Positions 34,489-44,085 of a DNA stretch of 64,000 nt are shown here, piece after piece. Origin of the DNA: Aliiruegeria sabulilitoris (GTDB lineage: Bacteria; Pseudomonadota; Alphaproteobacteria; Rhodobacterales; Rhodobacteraceae); assembly GCF_001558155.1 (NCBI RefSeq), contig NZ_LOAS01000002.1, positions 62,001 through 126,000 of the forward strand. The letters run 5' to 3'. The notes below the pieces were generated by a model, which made no database searches, was not told the DNA's origin, and saw nothing but the letters and a program-made list of their open reading frames with translations. The translations under genes and the position numbers were made by a program. Each line of letters starts with the position of its first letter. Position 1 is the stretch's first letter.

Positions 34489-35388
34489 TTACCAATCCGA
34501 CCGGTTTCCCAAGCGCTCGATCAGGAAATCCATGAATATCCGGGTCTTCGGGGTCAGGACGTTCGAGCGCGGATAGACGAGCCACAGGACCGAACGGTCG
34601 TTCAGACGCCACTCGGGGAGGACATGAACAAGCCGGCCCGCTTCGATGTCATGCGCAACGCTCCACAGCGAGTTTATCGACAGGCCGGAGCCCGCAACAG
34701 TCGCCTCGCGTTGGGCATCGCCATCGTCCACGATCGTCCGGCAGATCATGTCCTTCGGATCCAGTATGGCCGTTTCTCCCACCGAACTGATCAGCTCGCG
34801 CGGCTCAAGGTTGCTCCAGGAAATCAACCGATGGCCTTTCAGGCCCGAGGCCGCATCCGGAGTGCCATGGGCCGCGAGATAGCCGGGCGACGCGCAGAGG
34901 ATGCGCGTGTCATCCGAGAGCTTCCGGCCCTTGAGACTGCTGTCCGCGAGCGGTGCGCTCCTGAGTGCTAGGTCGAAGCTGCCTTCGATCGCGTCAAAAC
35001 GCGTATCCGAGAGGCGGAGATCCAACGTAAGGTCGGGGTAGAGCGCATGGAAATCCGGCAGGATAGACATGATGTGCAGTTGCGCGAAACTGCTCGGCGC
35101 GGCGAAACGCAGCCGTCCCTTCGGGCCCGCCCCTGCCCCACCCAGCGCCGCGCGCGCCGCATCTGCCTGCGCAAGGATTTCGCGGGCATAGGGCAGGAAA
35201 TCCGATCCCTCCAGCGACAGGGAAACCTTGCGGGTCGTGCGTCGCAGGAGCTCGACGCCGAGTTCTTGCTCCAGCTTGGCGAGGCGCGCGCTGGCCACGG
35301 CCGGCGCGAGACCCAACTCACGACCGGCGGCGCTGATATTCAATCTCTCGGCCGCCCTGACGAAAAGGCGAAGGTTGTCTGTGTCCAC
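34489..35388 (-). CDS. LysR-family transcriptional regulator
   Basis: 299-residue regulator with an N-terminal winged helix (ISAAGRELGLAPAVASARLA) and a LysR substrate domain containing DIRLSD-like (LDLRLSDTRFDAIEG) and SGLSINSLW segments. It belongs to the large DsdC/CrgA-like subgroup. It is divergent from a nitroreductase gene followed by a short-chain dehydrogenase, the usual arrangement for a LysR regulator of reductive detoxification genes. An imperfect inverted repeat in the gap may be its site. Confidence 0.92.
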   Translation of the reverse strand: MDTDNLRLFVRAAERLNISAAGRELGLAPAVASARLAKLEQELGVELLRRTTRKVSLSLEGSDFLPYAREILAQADAARAALGGAGAGPKGRLRFAAPSSFAQLHIMSILPDFHALYPDLTLDLRLSDTRFDAIEGSFDLALRSAPLADSSLKGRKLSDDTRILCASPGYLAAHGTPDAASGLKGHRLISWSNLEPRELISSVGETAILDPKDMICRTIVDDGDAQREATVAGSGLSINSLWSVAHDIEAGRLVHVLPEWRLNDRSVLWLVYPRSNVLTPKTRIFMDFLIERLGNRSDW

Positions 35389-35407
35389 GCGGCATTATCC
35401 TGAAAAT

Positions 35408-35431
35408 CCGAATACAGAACTCCTATTTCGG
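35408..35431. promoter_or_regulatory. Imperfect inverted repeat in the LysR/nitroreductase gap
   Basis: CCGAATA (35408-35414) and TATTTCGG (35424-35431) form an imperfect dyad, one base out of register, in the 111-bp divergent gap. The size suits a LysR recognition site. The flanking AT-rich run probably contains the promoters. Confidence 0.35.
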
Positions 35432-35499
35432 TCCATTTTATATTTTTTTGCAAGTAGTATTTTTGCCGGGAGATAGAAACACGCCCGATGGAGCGGCAC

Positions 35500-36207
35500 A
35501 TGAACGCGATCACGAAAATCACCACGGAAATCCAGGCGCAGATCATCGACGCCTTCAACTTCCGCCACGCCACCAAGGTCTTCGATCCCGAGCAGAAGAT
35601 CAGTGACACCGAATTCGAGACGATCCTTGAGGCCGCGCGCCTGTCGCCCACGTCCTTCGGGCATGAACCCTTCAGGATCCTGATGATTCAGGCGCAGGAC
35701 AAGCGGGAACTGTTCCGGGACTTCTCCTGGGGCGCCAACGGCATGATGAGTGGCACCACCGGCCAGCTTGGCACCGCCAGCCATTTCGGCATCATCCTTG
35801 CCAGCACCGCCGAGACCATGACCGCCGGGTCCGCTTACCTGCAGTCCCATTACCGCGACGTGAAACAGCTCCCCGAGGAGGTCATCGGCCTGTTCAATGG
35901 TGCCTATGGCAAATTCCAGACCACGGATCACAAGATCACCACGGACCGCGAGATAACCGACTGGGCAGGCAAGCAGGCCTATATCGTGCTGGCCAACATG
36001 ATGACGGCGGGCGCATTGATGGGGATCGATTCCTGCCCGATCGAAGGCTTCGACATGGCGCAGACGACCGCGACCCTCGATCAGCATTTCGGCATCGACA
36101 CCGCGAGTTGGAAACCCGCCGTTATGTTCGCCTTCGGCTATCGCGCAAAGGATCCCGAGTTTCCGAAGACACGCCGGTCCATGTCGGACACCGTCAGCTG
36201 GTTCTGA
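35500..36207 (+). CDS. NAD(P)H-dependent nitroreductase (NfsB-like)
   Basis: 235-residue flavoprotein that reduces nitroaromatics, quinones or similar acceptors. FMN-binding features are FNFRHATKVFDPEQKIS at the N-terminus, SPTSFGHEPFRIL, and the C-terminal GIDSCPIEGFD followed by FAFGYRAKDP. ATG 35500 has GGAG seven bases upstream; ATG 35488 is less well placed. It is divergent from the LysR gene and 84 bp before the SDR gene. Confidence 0.9.
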   Translation: MNAITKITTEIQAQIIDAFNFRHATKVFDPEQKISDTEFETILEAARLSPTSFGHEPFRILMIQAQDKRELFRDFSWGANGMMSGTTGQLGTASHFGIILASTAETMTAGSAYLQSHYRDVKQLPEEVIGLFNGAYGKFQTTDHKITTDREITDWAGKQAYIVLANMMTAGALMGIDSCPIEGFDMAQTTATLDQHFGIDTASWKPAVMFAFGYRAKDPEFPKTRRSMSDTVSWF

Positions 36208-36291
36208 GGTCAATTGCGTGGGTGATTTCCAGTCGAAATAGACGGCGCGTGGCAAGGGCCTGCCCGAATTTGCAAATTGAAGGAGTTGCCC

Positions 36292-37080
36292 ATGGCAAAG
36301 ACCATTCTCATCACCGGCGCGACCGACGGCATCGGCCTGCTGACCGCGAAGATACTCGGCGCCGAGGGCCATACCCTTCTGCTCCATGGTCGCAACGCGG
36401 AAAAACTGGAAGCCGCCGCACAGGCGGCAGGCGTTGCGACCGAAACCTTCCGCGCCGACCTGTCACGGCTGGACGAGGTCGACGCGCTGGCCGATGCGAT
36501 CCTGGCCCGGCATGAACGGCTTGACGTGCTGATCAACAACGCTGGCGTCTACAAGACCCCGCAGACGCGCACCTCCGAAGGGCTCGACGTCCGTTTCGTG
36601 GTGAACACGATCGCGCCGTTTGTGCTGACCCGCCGTCTGCTGCCGATCATCCCGGCCGACGGTCGCGTGGTGAACCTCTCTTCGGCGGCACAGGCGCCGG
36701 TCGAAATCCGCGCCCTGCGTGGAGAAAGCGAGCTGGACCATATGGGCGCCTATGCCCAAAGCAAGCTGGCGATCACGATCTGGACGCAGGCACTGGCGAA
36801 GGATTACCCCGATGGCCCCGCCTTCATCGCCGTCAATCCGGGCTCCCTGCTGGCGTCGAAGATGGTCAAGGAAGGCTTCGGCATCGCGGGCAATGACCTG
36901 CGGATCGGGGCGGATATCCTGCGCCGCGCCGCATTGGCTGAAGAGTTCGCTGGCGCAACCGGCCGGTACTATGACAACGACGCCGGAGGCTTCGGCCAGC
37001 CCGATCCCGCAGCGAAAAACGCGCGCCATATTGCCGACGTGATGGCTGCGATTGGAGAACTCGCACAAAGGACCGCCTGA
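36292..37080 (+). CDS. Short-chain dehydrogenase/reductase
   Basis: 262-residue NAD(P)-dependent oxidoreductase of the retinol-dehydrogenase-like SDR group. The cofactor loop is TGATDGIG near residues 8-15, NNAG occurs in LINNAGVYKTP, the catalytic serine is in VVNLSSAAQ and the YxxxK motif in YAQSK. AAGGAG precedes ATG 36292. It probably shares the LysR-controlled transcript with the nitroreductase. The substrate is unknown. Confidence 0.9.
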   Translation: MAKTILITGATDGIGLLTAKILGAEGHTLLLHGRNAEKLEAAAQAAGVATETFRADLSRLDEVDALADAILARHERLDVLINNAGVYKTPQTRTSEGLDVRFVVNTIAPFVLTRRLLPIIPADGRVVNLSSAAQAPVEIRALRGESELDHMGAYAQSKLAITIWTQALAKDYPDGPAFIAVNPGSLLASKMVKEGFGIAGNDLRIGADILRRAALAEEFAGATGRYYDNDAGGFGQPDPAAKNARHIADVMAAIGELAQRTA

Positions 37081-37160
37081 CGACGGTCCGTCCAGATGAC
37101 TGCTAAATTTAAGAAGTCCAAAGCGCAAACCCCACCAGAGGGTCCGGTGTCGAGACGGCC

Positions 37161-37197
37161 AAGAAAAGGCGCCGGCCAATCGGAATTGGCCGGCGCC
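37161..37197 (-). terminator. Strong rho-independent terminator of the poly-Gly protein gene
   Basis: A perfect 13-bp stem (GGCGCCGGCCAAT at 37168-37180, ATTGGCCGGCGCC at 37185-37197) with loop CGGA. On the minus strand it is followed by TTTTCTT (37167-37161), so it terminates the leftward gene ending at 37272. It may also stop rightward transcription from the SDR gene. Confidence 0.85.
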
Positions 37198-37271
37198 GAA
37201 GCTAGGTGTTACGACTCCGCGTCGTGATGGAAGCCGTGCACGCTATCCTGGTAGGAAATCGGCGAGAGATC

Positions 37272-38603
37272 TTACGCCGGGTCTTCCGGGACCGCGTACT
37301 CGTGGATGAAATTGATCACAAGCCGAGCATCTTCGGCTGCGGTCATGTAGGCTTCCAGCGTACCCTCGAAATCTTCGAGAGTGGTTTCGTCATCACCTAC
37401 TGTCATTGGCACGCTGTTGAACACGGCCTCGTAGATGTTGACGGTCTCGACGACCCAGTCGCCGCCGCTCTGAACCAGAACCTCGGTAGTGACATCCCCG
37501 AACAGACTCTCCCGGTCATAGGAGAACGTGGAGTAGTCCAGATCAGAATAGGTCACGTTTCCGATTTTCTCGGTCTCGATTCCGAGGAAGGCGTTGATAT
37601 AGGCGATTTCATCGGTCGTGAATTCACCCGACTTGTCGGTCGCCGCAGCAAGGAAGGAAGCCGATGCCTGCATATCTTCGATGCTCCAGACGCCGTCGAC
37701 CATGAAGTCGAAAGCATCCCCGGGCAGGTCACCAACATCCGGGATCGTACCCGTGCTCGTCAGAGCCACGTAGATTGCAAGGTTCTCCAGCGGAGAGTCG
37801 ATGGTCTTCCACACTCCGTCAACTTCCAACTCCAGCCGCCCCGCGGGGTCCGTCCGGATGTCGGTCGCCACGTTGAGCAGCGTGATCACCTCGTCGGCGC
37901 GGCGCGTCAGCACGTGGGTCGGGGCCCGACCGACATTCAGCCGACCGAGTTCGACCTCGACCGTCAGGCTCTCGTCGAGAGGATGGCCTTCATCATCAAG
38001 CGCAATCAGGTTCCCGTCAGCATCCAGCGGTTGAACCCAACCCTCGTCTGTCAGGATCGGAACACCATTGTCGTCGCGCAGGATAACGAACAGGTCGCCA
38101 AAGAGATCTCCCTTGGTGGACCCTGAAGTTGCGGGTTTGCCGCCGCCGGCTCCGTCTTTACCACCCGGCACGCCAGCCCATTCCGGACGATCGGAATCGG
38201 TGTCATCGTCGGCCGTCGTAACGGACGAGCCCTTCGGAGCGCTGGATTTCGCGCCCTTGGAAGGCACAGCCACGACGTTCGAGTTCGCCTTGCCCTTGCG
38301 GGCGCCGCTATTCGAGGATGCCCCCGGCGGGCTGTCGTAGGATTTGGAAACCGAGCTTTCGGTCCCGCCACCATCAGAGCCGTGGCCCCGATCGGACGAT
38401 CCGCCGCCACCGCCACCGCCGCCGCCGCCGCCAGACGACCCACCGCCGCCGCCGCCGCCACCACCGCCTTGTCCGCCGGCCGCCACAGCGAAGGAATAGT
38501 CAAGTTCAACGAAGTCGACCGGAGCAATTGCGAGGATAAGGGTAGCTGTGCTGCTGAGCAGCAACGTCTTAATAGTCCTGCGTCTCAAAGCTGTGAACTT
38601 CAT
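37272..38603 (-). CDS. Secreted Gly-rich low-complexity protein of unknown function
   Basis: 443-residue protein with a positively charged N-terminus and a hydrophobic segment (TLLLSSTATLILAIAPV) that acts as signal or anchor. Residues 43-83 are nearly pure Gly/Ser, followed by a Ser/Lys/Asp linker to about 165. The C-terminal 280 residues look folded and acidic (LFVILRDDNGVPILTDEGW, later ITLLNVATDIRTDPAGRLEL). I recognise no enzymatic motif. ATG 38603 is chosen because GGAGGA lies just upstream. It has its own strong terminator. The composition suggests a surface or matrix protein. Confidence 0.75.
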   Translation of the reverse strand: MKFTALRRRTIKTLLLSSTATLILAIAPVDFVELDYSFAVAAGGQGGGGGGGGGGSSGGGGGGGGGGGSSDRGHGSDGGGTESSVSKSYDSPPGASSNSGARKGKANSNVVAVPSKGAKSSAPKGSSVTTADDDTDSDRPEWAGVPGGKDGAGGGKPATSGSTKGDLFGDLFVILRDDNGVPILTDEGWVQPLDADGNLIALDDEGHPLDESLTVEVELGRLNVGRAPTHVLTRRADEVITLLNVATDIRTDPAGRLELEVDGVWKTIDSPLENLAIYVALTSTGTIPDVGDLPGDAFDFMVDGVWSIEDMQASASFLAAATDKSGEFTTDEIAYINAFLGIETEKIGNVTYSDLDYSTFSYDRESLFGDVTTEVLVQSGGDWVVETVNIYEAVFNSVPMTVGDDETTLEDFEGTLEAYMTAAEDARLVINFIHEYAVPEDPA

Positions 38604-39039
38604 GACATCCTCCATCTTCTATTGCGTTTCCATCGAACCGCTAAGGAATCCAGAAAACGCGCCCCCAAAATGGCTCACGGCAGGAAAGGTCTCGAAATCC
38701 GTCGATCCGATTTCTCCTCCGCACGGAATGCTCGCTCGGGCCGGACCGGTCAGACGTGATCGCAGGCAAGGCCGGCTTTTTACACGTGTGATCGATGTAA
38801 CGGTCCGATGAGGTCGTGTGGAAAGTCTGGAGCAGGTGTGTTCCGTCATCCGAGACCATCGGCCGTGTGCTGTTGAAGGACGCCCGACGCGCGCCGGGCG
38901 CCCACGTCTTGCAGGAATGGGCTTCCAGTTCGTCTGCAACCAGACGCAGCCCATCCCGGCACGACCCGAGAGTCGCGCCCTTTATACGTGGCCCTGGGAA
39001 TGGTGAACCTTCTCAGGAGTCATTCCCGGGGGCCTAGAA
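38604..39039. other. Intergenic region between two secreted-protein genes
   Basis: 436 bp with no convincing gene. An inverted repeat near its right end (CCCTGGGAATG at 38992-39002 and CATTCCCGGGG at 39021-39031) lies just after the upstream gene and may terminate it. The promoter of the Gly-rich protein gene should be in the left part; no clear hexamers were found. Confidence 0.35.
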
Positions 39040-39681
39040 TTAGTGGGAATCGCTCCCGTCAGAATGGCCATCATCGCTCCCGTGGCCGCTTCCATCGTCA
39101 GAATGTCCCTTACCTTTCTCCTTTCCATACTGGTTGCAATTGCCGTTACCGTTGCCGTTGCCGCTACCGTTACCTTTTCCTTGGCCGTTGCCCTTGCCTT
39201 GTCCCTTTTCGTGGCCATCGCCATGATCGCTACCGTGATCATCACCGTGATCGTCACCGTGATTGTCAGACCCCTCGGTGGCTGCTTCCGGCGTATCGTC
39301 AGGCGCTTCGTAGCCGGCAACCCGACCGTCATCTTCGCGCGCCGCCTCCCGGCGCTGGTCGAGTTCCATTCGGGCCCAACCGGTTTGGGCCAAGATGGCC
39401 GCAGGCGGAGGCCCAAGGACATTGGCAAGACCCGAGCAGGCCGATTGGAATTGCTCGTGCAGCCCGGCGAAATCCGAACGCCTTTGGACGTAGCTCACGA
39501 ATCCACGCGTGAGCGAAGTGCAGCCGCACAGATCCTCGGCCATCCCTTGATCGATTGCTGCCTTGGCATAGGCCTGCGAGCAGATCTCAGGTGCCGCCTG
39601 AGAAGCGCCTCCAACAGGAATCACCAATGCAGCCAAGAGAAGTGCAACTGACGTGCAGCAAGAATGACTTGAAATGGTCAT
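39040..39681 (-). CDS. Secreted His/Asp/Gly/Asn-rich protein with Cys-containing N-terminal domain
   Basis: 213-residue exported protein; the signal peptide ends near GGASQAA (residue 30). The folded part (31-125) has cysteines at 34, 52, 54 and 82 (EICSQAYAK, EDLCGCTS, QSACSG). Residues 138-213 are low complexity: HGDDHGDDHGSDHGDGH, then Lys/Gly/Gln/Asn-Gly repeats and a second Asp/Gly/Ser/His block. The acidic-histidine composition suggests metal binding. AAGGGGG precedes ATG 39681. I know no named family. Its neighbour at 37272-38603 is also secreted and low-complexity. Confidence 0.7.
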   Translation of the reverse strand: MTISSHSCCTSVALLLAALVIPVGGASQAAPEICSQAYAKAAIDQGMAEDLCGCTSLTRGFVSYVQRRSDFAGLHEQFQSACSGLANVLGPPPAAILAQTGWARMELDQRREAAREDDGRVAGYEAPDDTPEAATEGSDNHGDDHGDDHGSDHGDGHEKGQGKGNGQGKGNGSGNGNGNGNCNQYGKEKGKGHSDDGSGHGSDDGHSDGSDSH

Positions 39682-40969
39682 GTTAGCCCCCTTCGTTTTC
39701 TGTTCTCTCCGCGTCCCTGGCAAGCGAGAGAACACGCAGGAGCGCCTATATGCGCATCCTGCAAACGCCTTTTGTGAGGTATCAGCCTTGTGCTGTGAGA
39801 AGCCCTTTAAGCGGCATCTAATAGGAACCCTGAAAACAAAAACGCCGCCAAACACAAGCTAGCACAGAAAAAAGCACATCCTTAAAAGACATATTTAACA
39901 TATCATATTTATACAGATTTCATTATGTGACCATTTATCGCAGTTGTATCTGTTTGAAATTTCATATTTTATTAATTCTTTTAACAATTCAGAAATCACC
40001 CTTCTGTTCCCGACGCCGCCTGCCATAAAATTCCGACAGAATCGCTTACAAAGCGATGCCCCTCGACGCCTGATTTTGCCCACCACAAAGGGTCGATCCA
40101 CATCATCAAAACGGCATTCGTTCTGGTGCATCTTGCGCGCGCCGGGCGATCTTGGGCCGCTTCAGGCCCATGTCGACGGCGAGTTCCGGTTCGCAGGCCC
40201 ACAGCGAGCACGCACTCCGGTACGCGGCGACCGAACGGACGCCATGTGGGCGACAGTTCGTTTCAGCGGCGGGGTTTGACGGGCCGGAATGCCGGCCCTT
40301 GCCCTTAGCGATCAGGTATCGAACCGTTGCGTCAACGCCCCAGATCGCCATGTGCGGGTTGACCCGGTGTCGATGGCACGGGTCAATTACCTCTATGTCG
40401 AACCGTATCAGGCTGGCCTCGGTCAACGCGCGGCTCTGCTCGGGCGGTTGTTCAGATCGGGACCGCGGACGCCGGTTGTCTGGCCTATGCTCCAGCCGAA
40501 CCTTGCGGCGATGGTGACCTAGTCACGCACCGGACCGAGGGCCTCGCTTACAAGGTCTCGCTGGTCCAGGGTCAGAAGCTTCGACGGTATCGACATGGAT
40601 CACTCCGAACTCATGGGTGCCCCGGAGCCCACGGACCGGTGCGGCCTTGTTGGGAGTCGCTTCTTGCATCGGCGCGAAGTTCATCCTGCATAGCCGATTT
40701 CGGTTACGTTGAGCGGGCATGGTTCGCGGATTCTCATTCGAATTTGCCTGTTCTTTGGAGGAGAGGCTGCTGTTGCATCGGAAAGGCATGACCGAGGAAA
40801 TCCGTACGGCAGGAGATCGCCCGCGTCGCCTGGTTCTCGGCATGAGGCAAAGCCTCCTGCCCCGGTTTTCCCGATGGATTGAAGTGTTTTTTGGGCTGTT
40901 CGAGCCCCTTGCATTCCGCGCTTGTCCCCTGTTCCGCGCTATACTCACCCAATCGGAACAAGCGACATC
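39682..40969. other. Gene-poor region with an AT-rich patch
   Basis: About 1.3 kb without a supportable gene. 39880-40010 is strikingly AT-rich compared with the rest of the window. On the minus strand near 40100-40140 a short frame, TNAVLMMWIDPLWWAKSG then GHRFVSDSVGIL, faintly resembles the start of IS5-family transposases, which would mean a decayed insertion sequence. The remaining frames (40289-40522 plus, 40523-40948 minus) have no recognisable similarity or ribosome site. Confidence 0.4.
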
Positions 40970-43792
40970 TCAGGCGGATTTGCGATCCGGAAGATAGGCA
41001 TACTCAAAGAACTGTTTTTCGCTCAGGGGGCGGGCAAAGTGGTATCCCTGCAGGAACGAACAGCCTATGTCGCGCAGCAATATGGCTTGCTCGGCGTTTT
41101 CAACGCCTTCGGCGATTGTTTCAATGCCCAGCGTTTCGGCGATCTCCACAATTGCACCGACCAGGCTGAGGGCCTGAGAGCCAGGTGCAACCGGATCGAC
41201 AAGGCGCTTGTCGATCTTCAACGCGGAGGGGTCAATTTCCGTCAGGCCGATGATGGAGGCATGGCCGGAGCCGAAGTCATCGATCTCGATCTCGATGCCC
41301 GCTTCACGAACCATATCCAGATGCATGCGGAACTGATCGCTCTCTTCCTCGACCAGGATCGATTCCAGGAGTTCGAACGTCACTTGCGTGTCGGTTGACC
41401 GCATCTTCCGGGCCAACGCGACGATTCCGGGATCATGCATACGCCCTGAAGAAACGTTGAAGCTGATCTTCGGGATGGTCAGACCCTGAGCCCGCCAGCG
41501 CGCAAGGGCATCGTGGCTCTTCTCCATCATGATTCGATCGATATCCGACACCAGGCGCAGTTGTTCCGCCATTTGCAGGAAATCTCCCGGAAGCAAAAGG
41601 CCGCGAGCAGGGTGGAGCCAGCGCAGCAACACTTCGGCGCCAACGAGACGGCCATCTGCAGCGGACACCTGTGGCTGGAAAAAGGGAACGAACTGGTCGG
41701 CTTCGATCGCTTCGTGAATTTCGATCGCAAGGCGCCGGTCCTCGATCAAGGATTGATGCAACGCCGGTGTAAAGGATTTCAGGCAATTTCGCCCTCCCTC
41801 TTTCGCACGGTAGAGGGCGGCATCCGCGAACATCTGGATGTCGGTTCCGGTCTCGGCCAGATCCTCGACATGGGCAATTCCGAAGCTCGCGCCGATACGA
41901 CACTGGCGCCCGTCATAGATCAACGGTTCCGCCAGTTTTTCCTGAATCCGCGCGACGAGCGCGCTTGCGTCGTCTTCGGTCTGGCCCTGCGCCAAAAGGA
42001 TCGAGTACTCGTCTCCACCGATGCGCGCCGCGAAATCGCTGGCCCGGATACTGTCCCGCAACACCTCGGCAACGCGGACCAGCACCTTGTCCCCGGCCTC
42101 GTGGCCCAGGGTGTCATTGACCTGTTTGAAATGGTCGAGGTCCAGCCGGATCAGGGTACAGTCCTGGCGGACGTCGTTCCGGGCCTTTTCCAAACGCTCC
42201 GCGACGACACGATCATAGTATCTTCGGTTCGGCAGGCCGGTCAGCCCGTCATGCAAGGCCTGCTTCTCGTTGTCCGCCCGCATCTGTTCTGCAAGACGGT
42301 GCGCGTTCCTGAGCGCTTCTTCCCGGATGGCATCGGGTGTCACATCAAGAACAGCGCCCGTCCAGACGATACTCCCGTTCGCCTCCTGGCGCGGAATAGC
42401 CGCCCCGCTCAACCAAAGAAGCCCGCTCTTGGGACGAATGACCCGAAAACGCATGCGCCAGTGCTTCAAGTCGTCCGCACTCCTGCCGATACTCTTGACG
42501 AGTTCCGGCCGGTCCTCGGAAGCAACCACGGGAAGAAGGTTCGAAGGATTCTCCAGGATTTCGGCCATGTCGATACCGGCGAATTCGGCGAAGCGGCCGC
42601 TGACATAAGGAAATTCAAACAAACCATCGTCTGTTTTTCGGAGTTCATAGAGACCGACAGGGGCGATCTCGGTTACGAGTGTCAGCCGCTCATGCGAACG
42701 CTTCAGGTCCTCGGCGGCCTCGGCCGCACGGACCTCGCTCTCCACCCAATCGGTTATGTCCATCACACTGCCGTACCAGATGCGTGATCCATCAGGCTGA
42801 AGGAACGGCAACGAGGACACCATTACCCATCGCAAGCCCTTGTCGGGATGCAAAACGCGAACCTTTTCTTCGAAAGACGTCAAGTTGGCCGAGCATTCGG
42901 CAAGCCGCGCCAAGAATGCGTTCTGATCCTCGGGCAGTAAATTGGCGCAAAGCGCTTTGCCGTCCGCGCTGACCTCCTCGGGTGTCGTGCCGAACAGACC
43001 GGGAAGTTTTGCACTGAAGTAGTCGAAGGTGAAGCTTCCGTCGGGCCGCTCTCGCCGTTCGAACAACGCCCCGGGCATGTTGTCGGCCATGGTATCGAAG
43101 CGCAGACGGGCGTGTTCCGCATCGTGCCGCGCCGCCTCGAGCCGATCCTGCGCCTCCAGAACAGAGCTCTCCATCGGCCGGAGCACAAAACGAATTGAGA
43201 CGATTACCGCGACAAGCGAAATCATCAGGGCGGCGACATTCATGGTTCTCAATCGGTGTTCCGCCAGGATCCGATCTTCCCTTTCAAGCTCCTTGACCCG
43301 CAACAGAACAATCAGAAGGCGGTTGGATAGCTGGGCACCCGCAGTTGTCAGTCGGTTTGTCTGCCGCCGGGGCGTGTCGGTCTCCAAGAGCTTCTTCGAA
43401 ACGGTCAGAAGGTCTTCGAGCATGCCAACAAGGTCCAGCGACGGGTTGGCGAAGAGCTCGACCGCGCCAGGCGAAAACCCCTGCGCCTGCCCAATTCGCT
43501 TTAATCCTTCATGGGCTTCATCCAGCGCGCGTGCCTGGCGCCTCGCCTCACTGAGCAATGTGCCACGCCTTTGCGGACCGTCTTCATCTCGCAATGCCTG
43601 AAACGTCCGAGACGCCTCGGAAAGCGCAATCATAGCGGAATCAAGAACTTGAGAAGTAACAGCCTTACGAACGACGTAATTGTTTCCGATCTGGAACGAC
43701 ACCAGGGACACACAGGCGGCCGCAAAGAAGAGAGCGAGCACCAACACTCCGCGAGTTCGCAGGTATCCTCTGGTAACGCGGTAAAATTCCAT
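40970..43792 (-). CDS. Membrane PAS-GGDEF-EAL protein (c-di-GMP turnover)
   Basis: 940-residue signalling enzyme. Two membrane helices (about 15-35 and 187-207) enclose a ~150-residue helical periplasmic domain. Two PAS domains follow (about 235-365 and 380-500, each closing in DITDWVE or LDVTPDAI). The GGDEF domain carries GGDEY at 592-596, a functional-type variant. The EAL domain has EVL in place of EAL (Glu720) with SFNVSS, FELLES, IDDFGSGHAS and AEGVE retained, so phosphodiesterase activity is plausible. It is divergent from an orphan polyamine-type binding protein, which suggests the periplasmic domain reads out that receptor. Confidence 0.92.
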   Translation of the reverse strand: MEFYRVTRGYLRTRGVLVLALFFAAACVSLVSFQIGNNYVVRKAVTSQVLDSAMIALSEASRTFQALRDEDGPQRRGTLLSEARRQARALDEAHEGLKRIGQAQGFSPGAVELFANPSLDLVGMLEDLLTVSKKLLETDTPRRQTNRLTTAGAQLSNRLLIVLLRVKELEREDRILAEHRLRTMNVAALMISLVAVIVSIRFVLRPMESSVLEAQDRLEAARHDAEHARLRFDTMADNMPGALFERRERPDGSFTFDYFSAKLPGLFGTTPEEVSADGKALCANLLPEDQNAFLARLAECSANLTSFEEKVRVLHPDKGLRWVMVSSLPFLQPDGSRIWYGSVMDITDWVESEVRAAEAAEDLKRSHERLTLVTEIAPVGLYELRKTDDGLFEFPYVSGRFAEFAGIDMAEILENPSNLLPVVASEDRPELVKSIGRSADDLKHWRMRFRVIRPKSGLLWLSGAAIPRQEANGSIVWTGAVLDVTPDAIREEALRNAHRLAEQMRADNEKQALHDGLTGLPNRRYYDRVVAERLEKARNDVRQDCTLIRLDLDHFKQVNDTLGHEAGDKVLVRVAEVLRDSIRASDFAARIGGDEYSILLAQGQTEDDASALVARIQEKLAEPLIYDGRQCRIGASFGIAHVEDLAETGTDIQMFADAALYRAKEGGRNCLKSFTPALHQSLIEDRRLAIEIHEAIEADQFVPFFQPQVSAADGRLVGAEVLLRWLHPARGLLLPGDFLQMAEQLRLVSDIDRIMMEKSHDALARWRAQGLTIPKISFNVSSGRMHDPGIVALARKMRSTDTQVTFELLESILVEEESDQFRMHLDMVREAGIEIEIDDFGSGHASIIGLTEIDPSALKIDKRLVDPVAPGSQALSLVGAIVEIAETLGIETIAEGVENAEQAILLRDIGCSFLQGYHFARPLSEKQFFEYAYLPDRKSA

Positions 43793-43893
43793 GCTTCGGC
43801 CTCGGTTCGGACCCTCGGTCTTTCAAGACTACCCGGCCGCAAATTGTCGATCGGTTAAATTCCGCAACCGTTTGCCCAAAGTGGTTAATGATG

Positions 43894-43905
43894 GATTGAT
43901 CAATC
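43894..43905. promoter_or_regulatory. 12-bp perfect palindrome in the divergent gap
   Basis: GATTGATCAATC is a perfect palindrome near the middle of the 293-bp gap between the c-di-GMP enzyme and the binding-protein gene. It could coordinate both promoters; the binding factor is unknown. Confidence 0.35.
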
Positions 43906-44085
43906 AGAACACCAAAACGAGACGCGAATGTTCACGCGAGTTTAACGACCGATAGATGAAAATGGATCGGGTCCTGGTGGCACTGCCCGGTTTCTTTGAA
44001 CCGGTGGCAACCGTGTATCGGAACACAGGATCGACTGAACACGGCCGTTCATCGGACGGCACCGGCACAATATCGGGTTATTCAT

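Noticed and set aside
38382-38500. Tandem CCGCCGCCA-type repeats, possible microsatellite or CRISPR-like array
   Set aside because: They encode the poly-Gly/Ser tract of the secreted protein; there are no spacers.
39100-39260. Dense short repeats of the GTTGCCGTTACC type
   Set aside because: They are the coding repeats for the Asn-Gly, Lys-Gly and His-Asp tail of the 213-residue protein, not an independent repeat element.
40289-40522. 77-codon plus-strand frame in the gene-poor region
   Set aside because: No ribosome site, no similarity recognised, neighbouring frames equally open.
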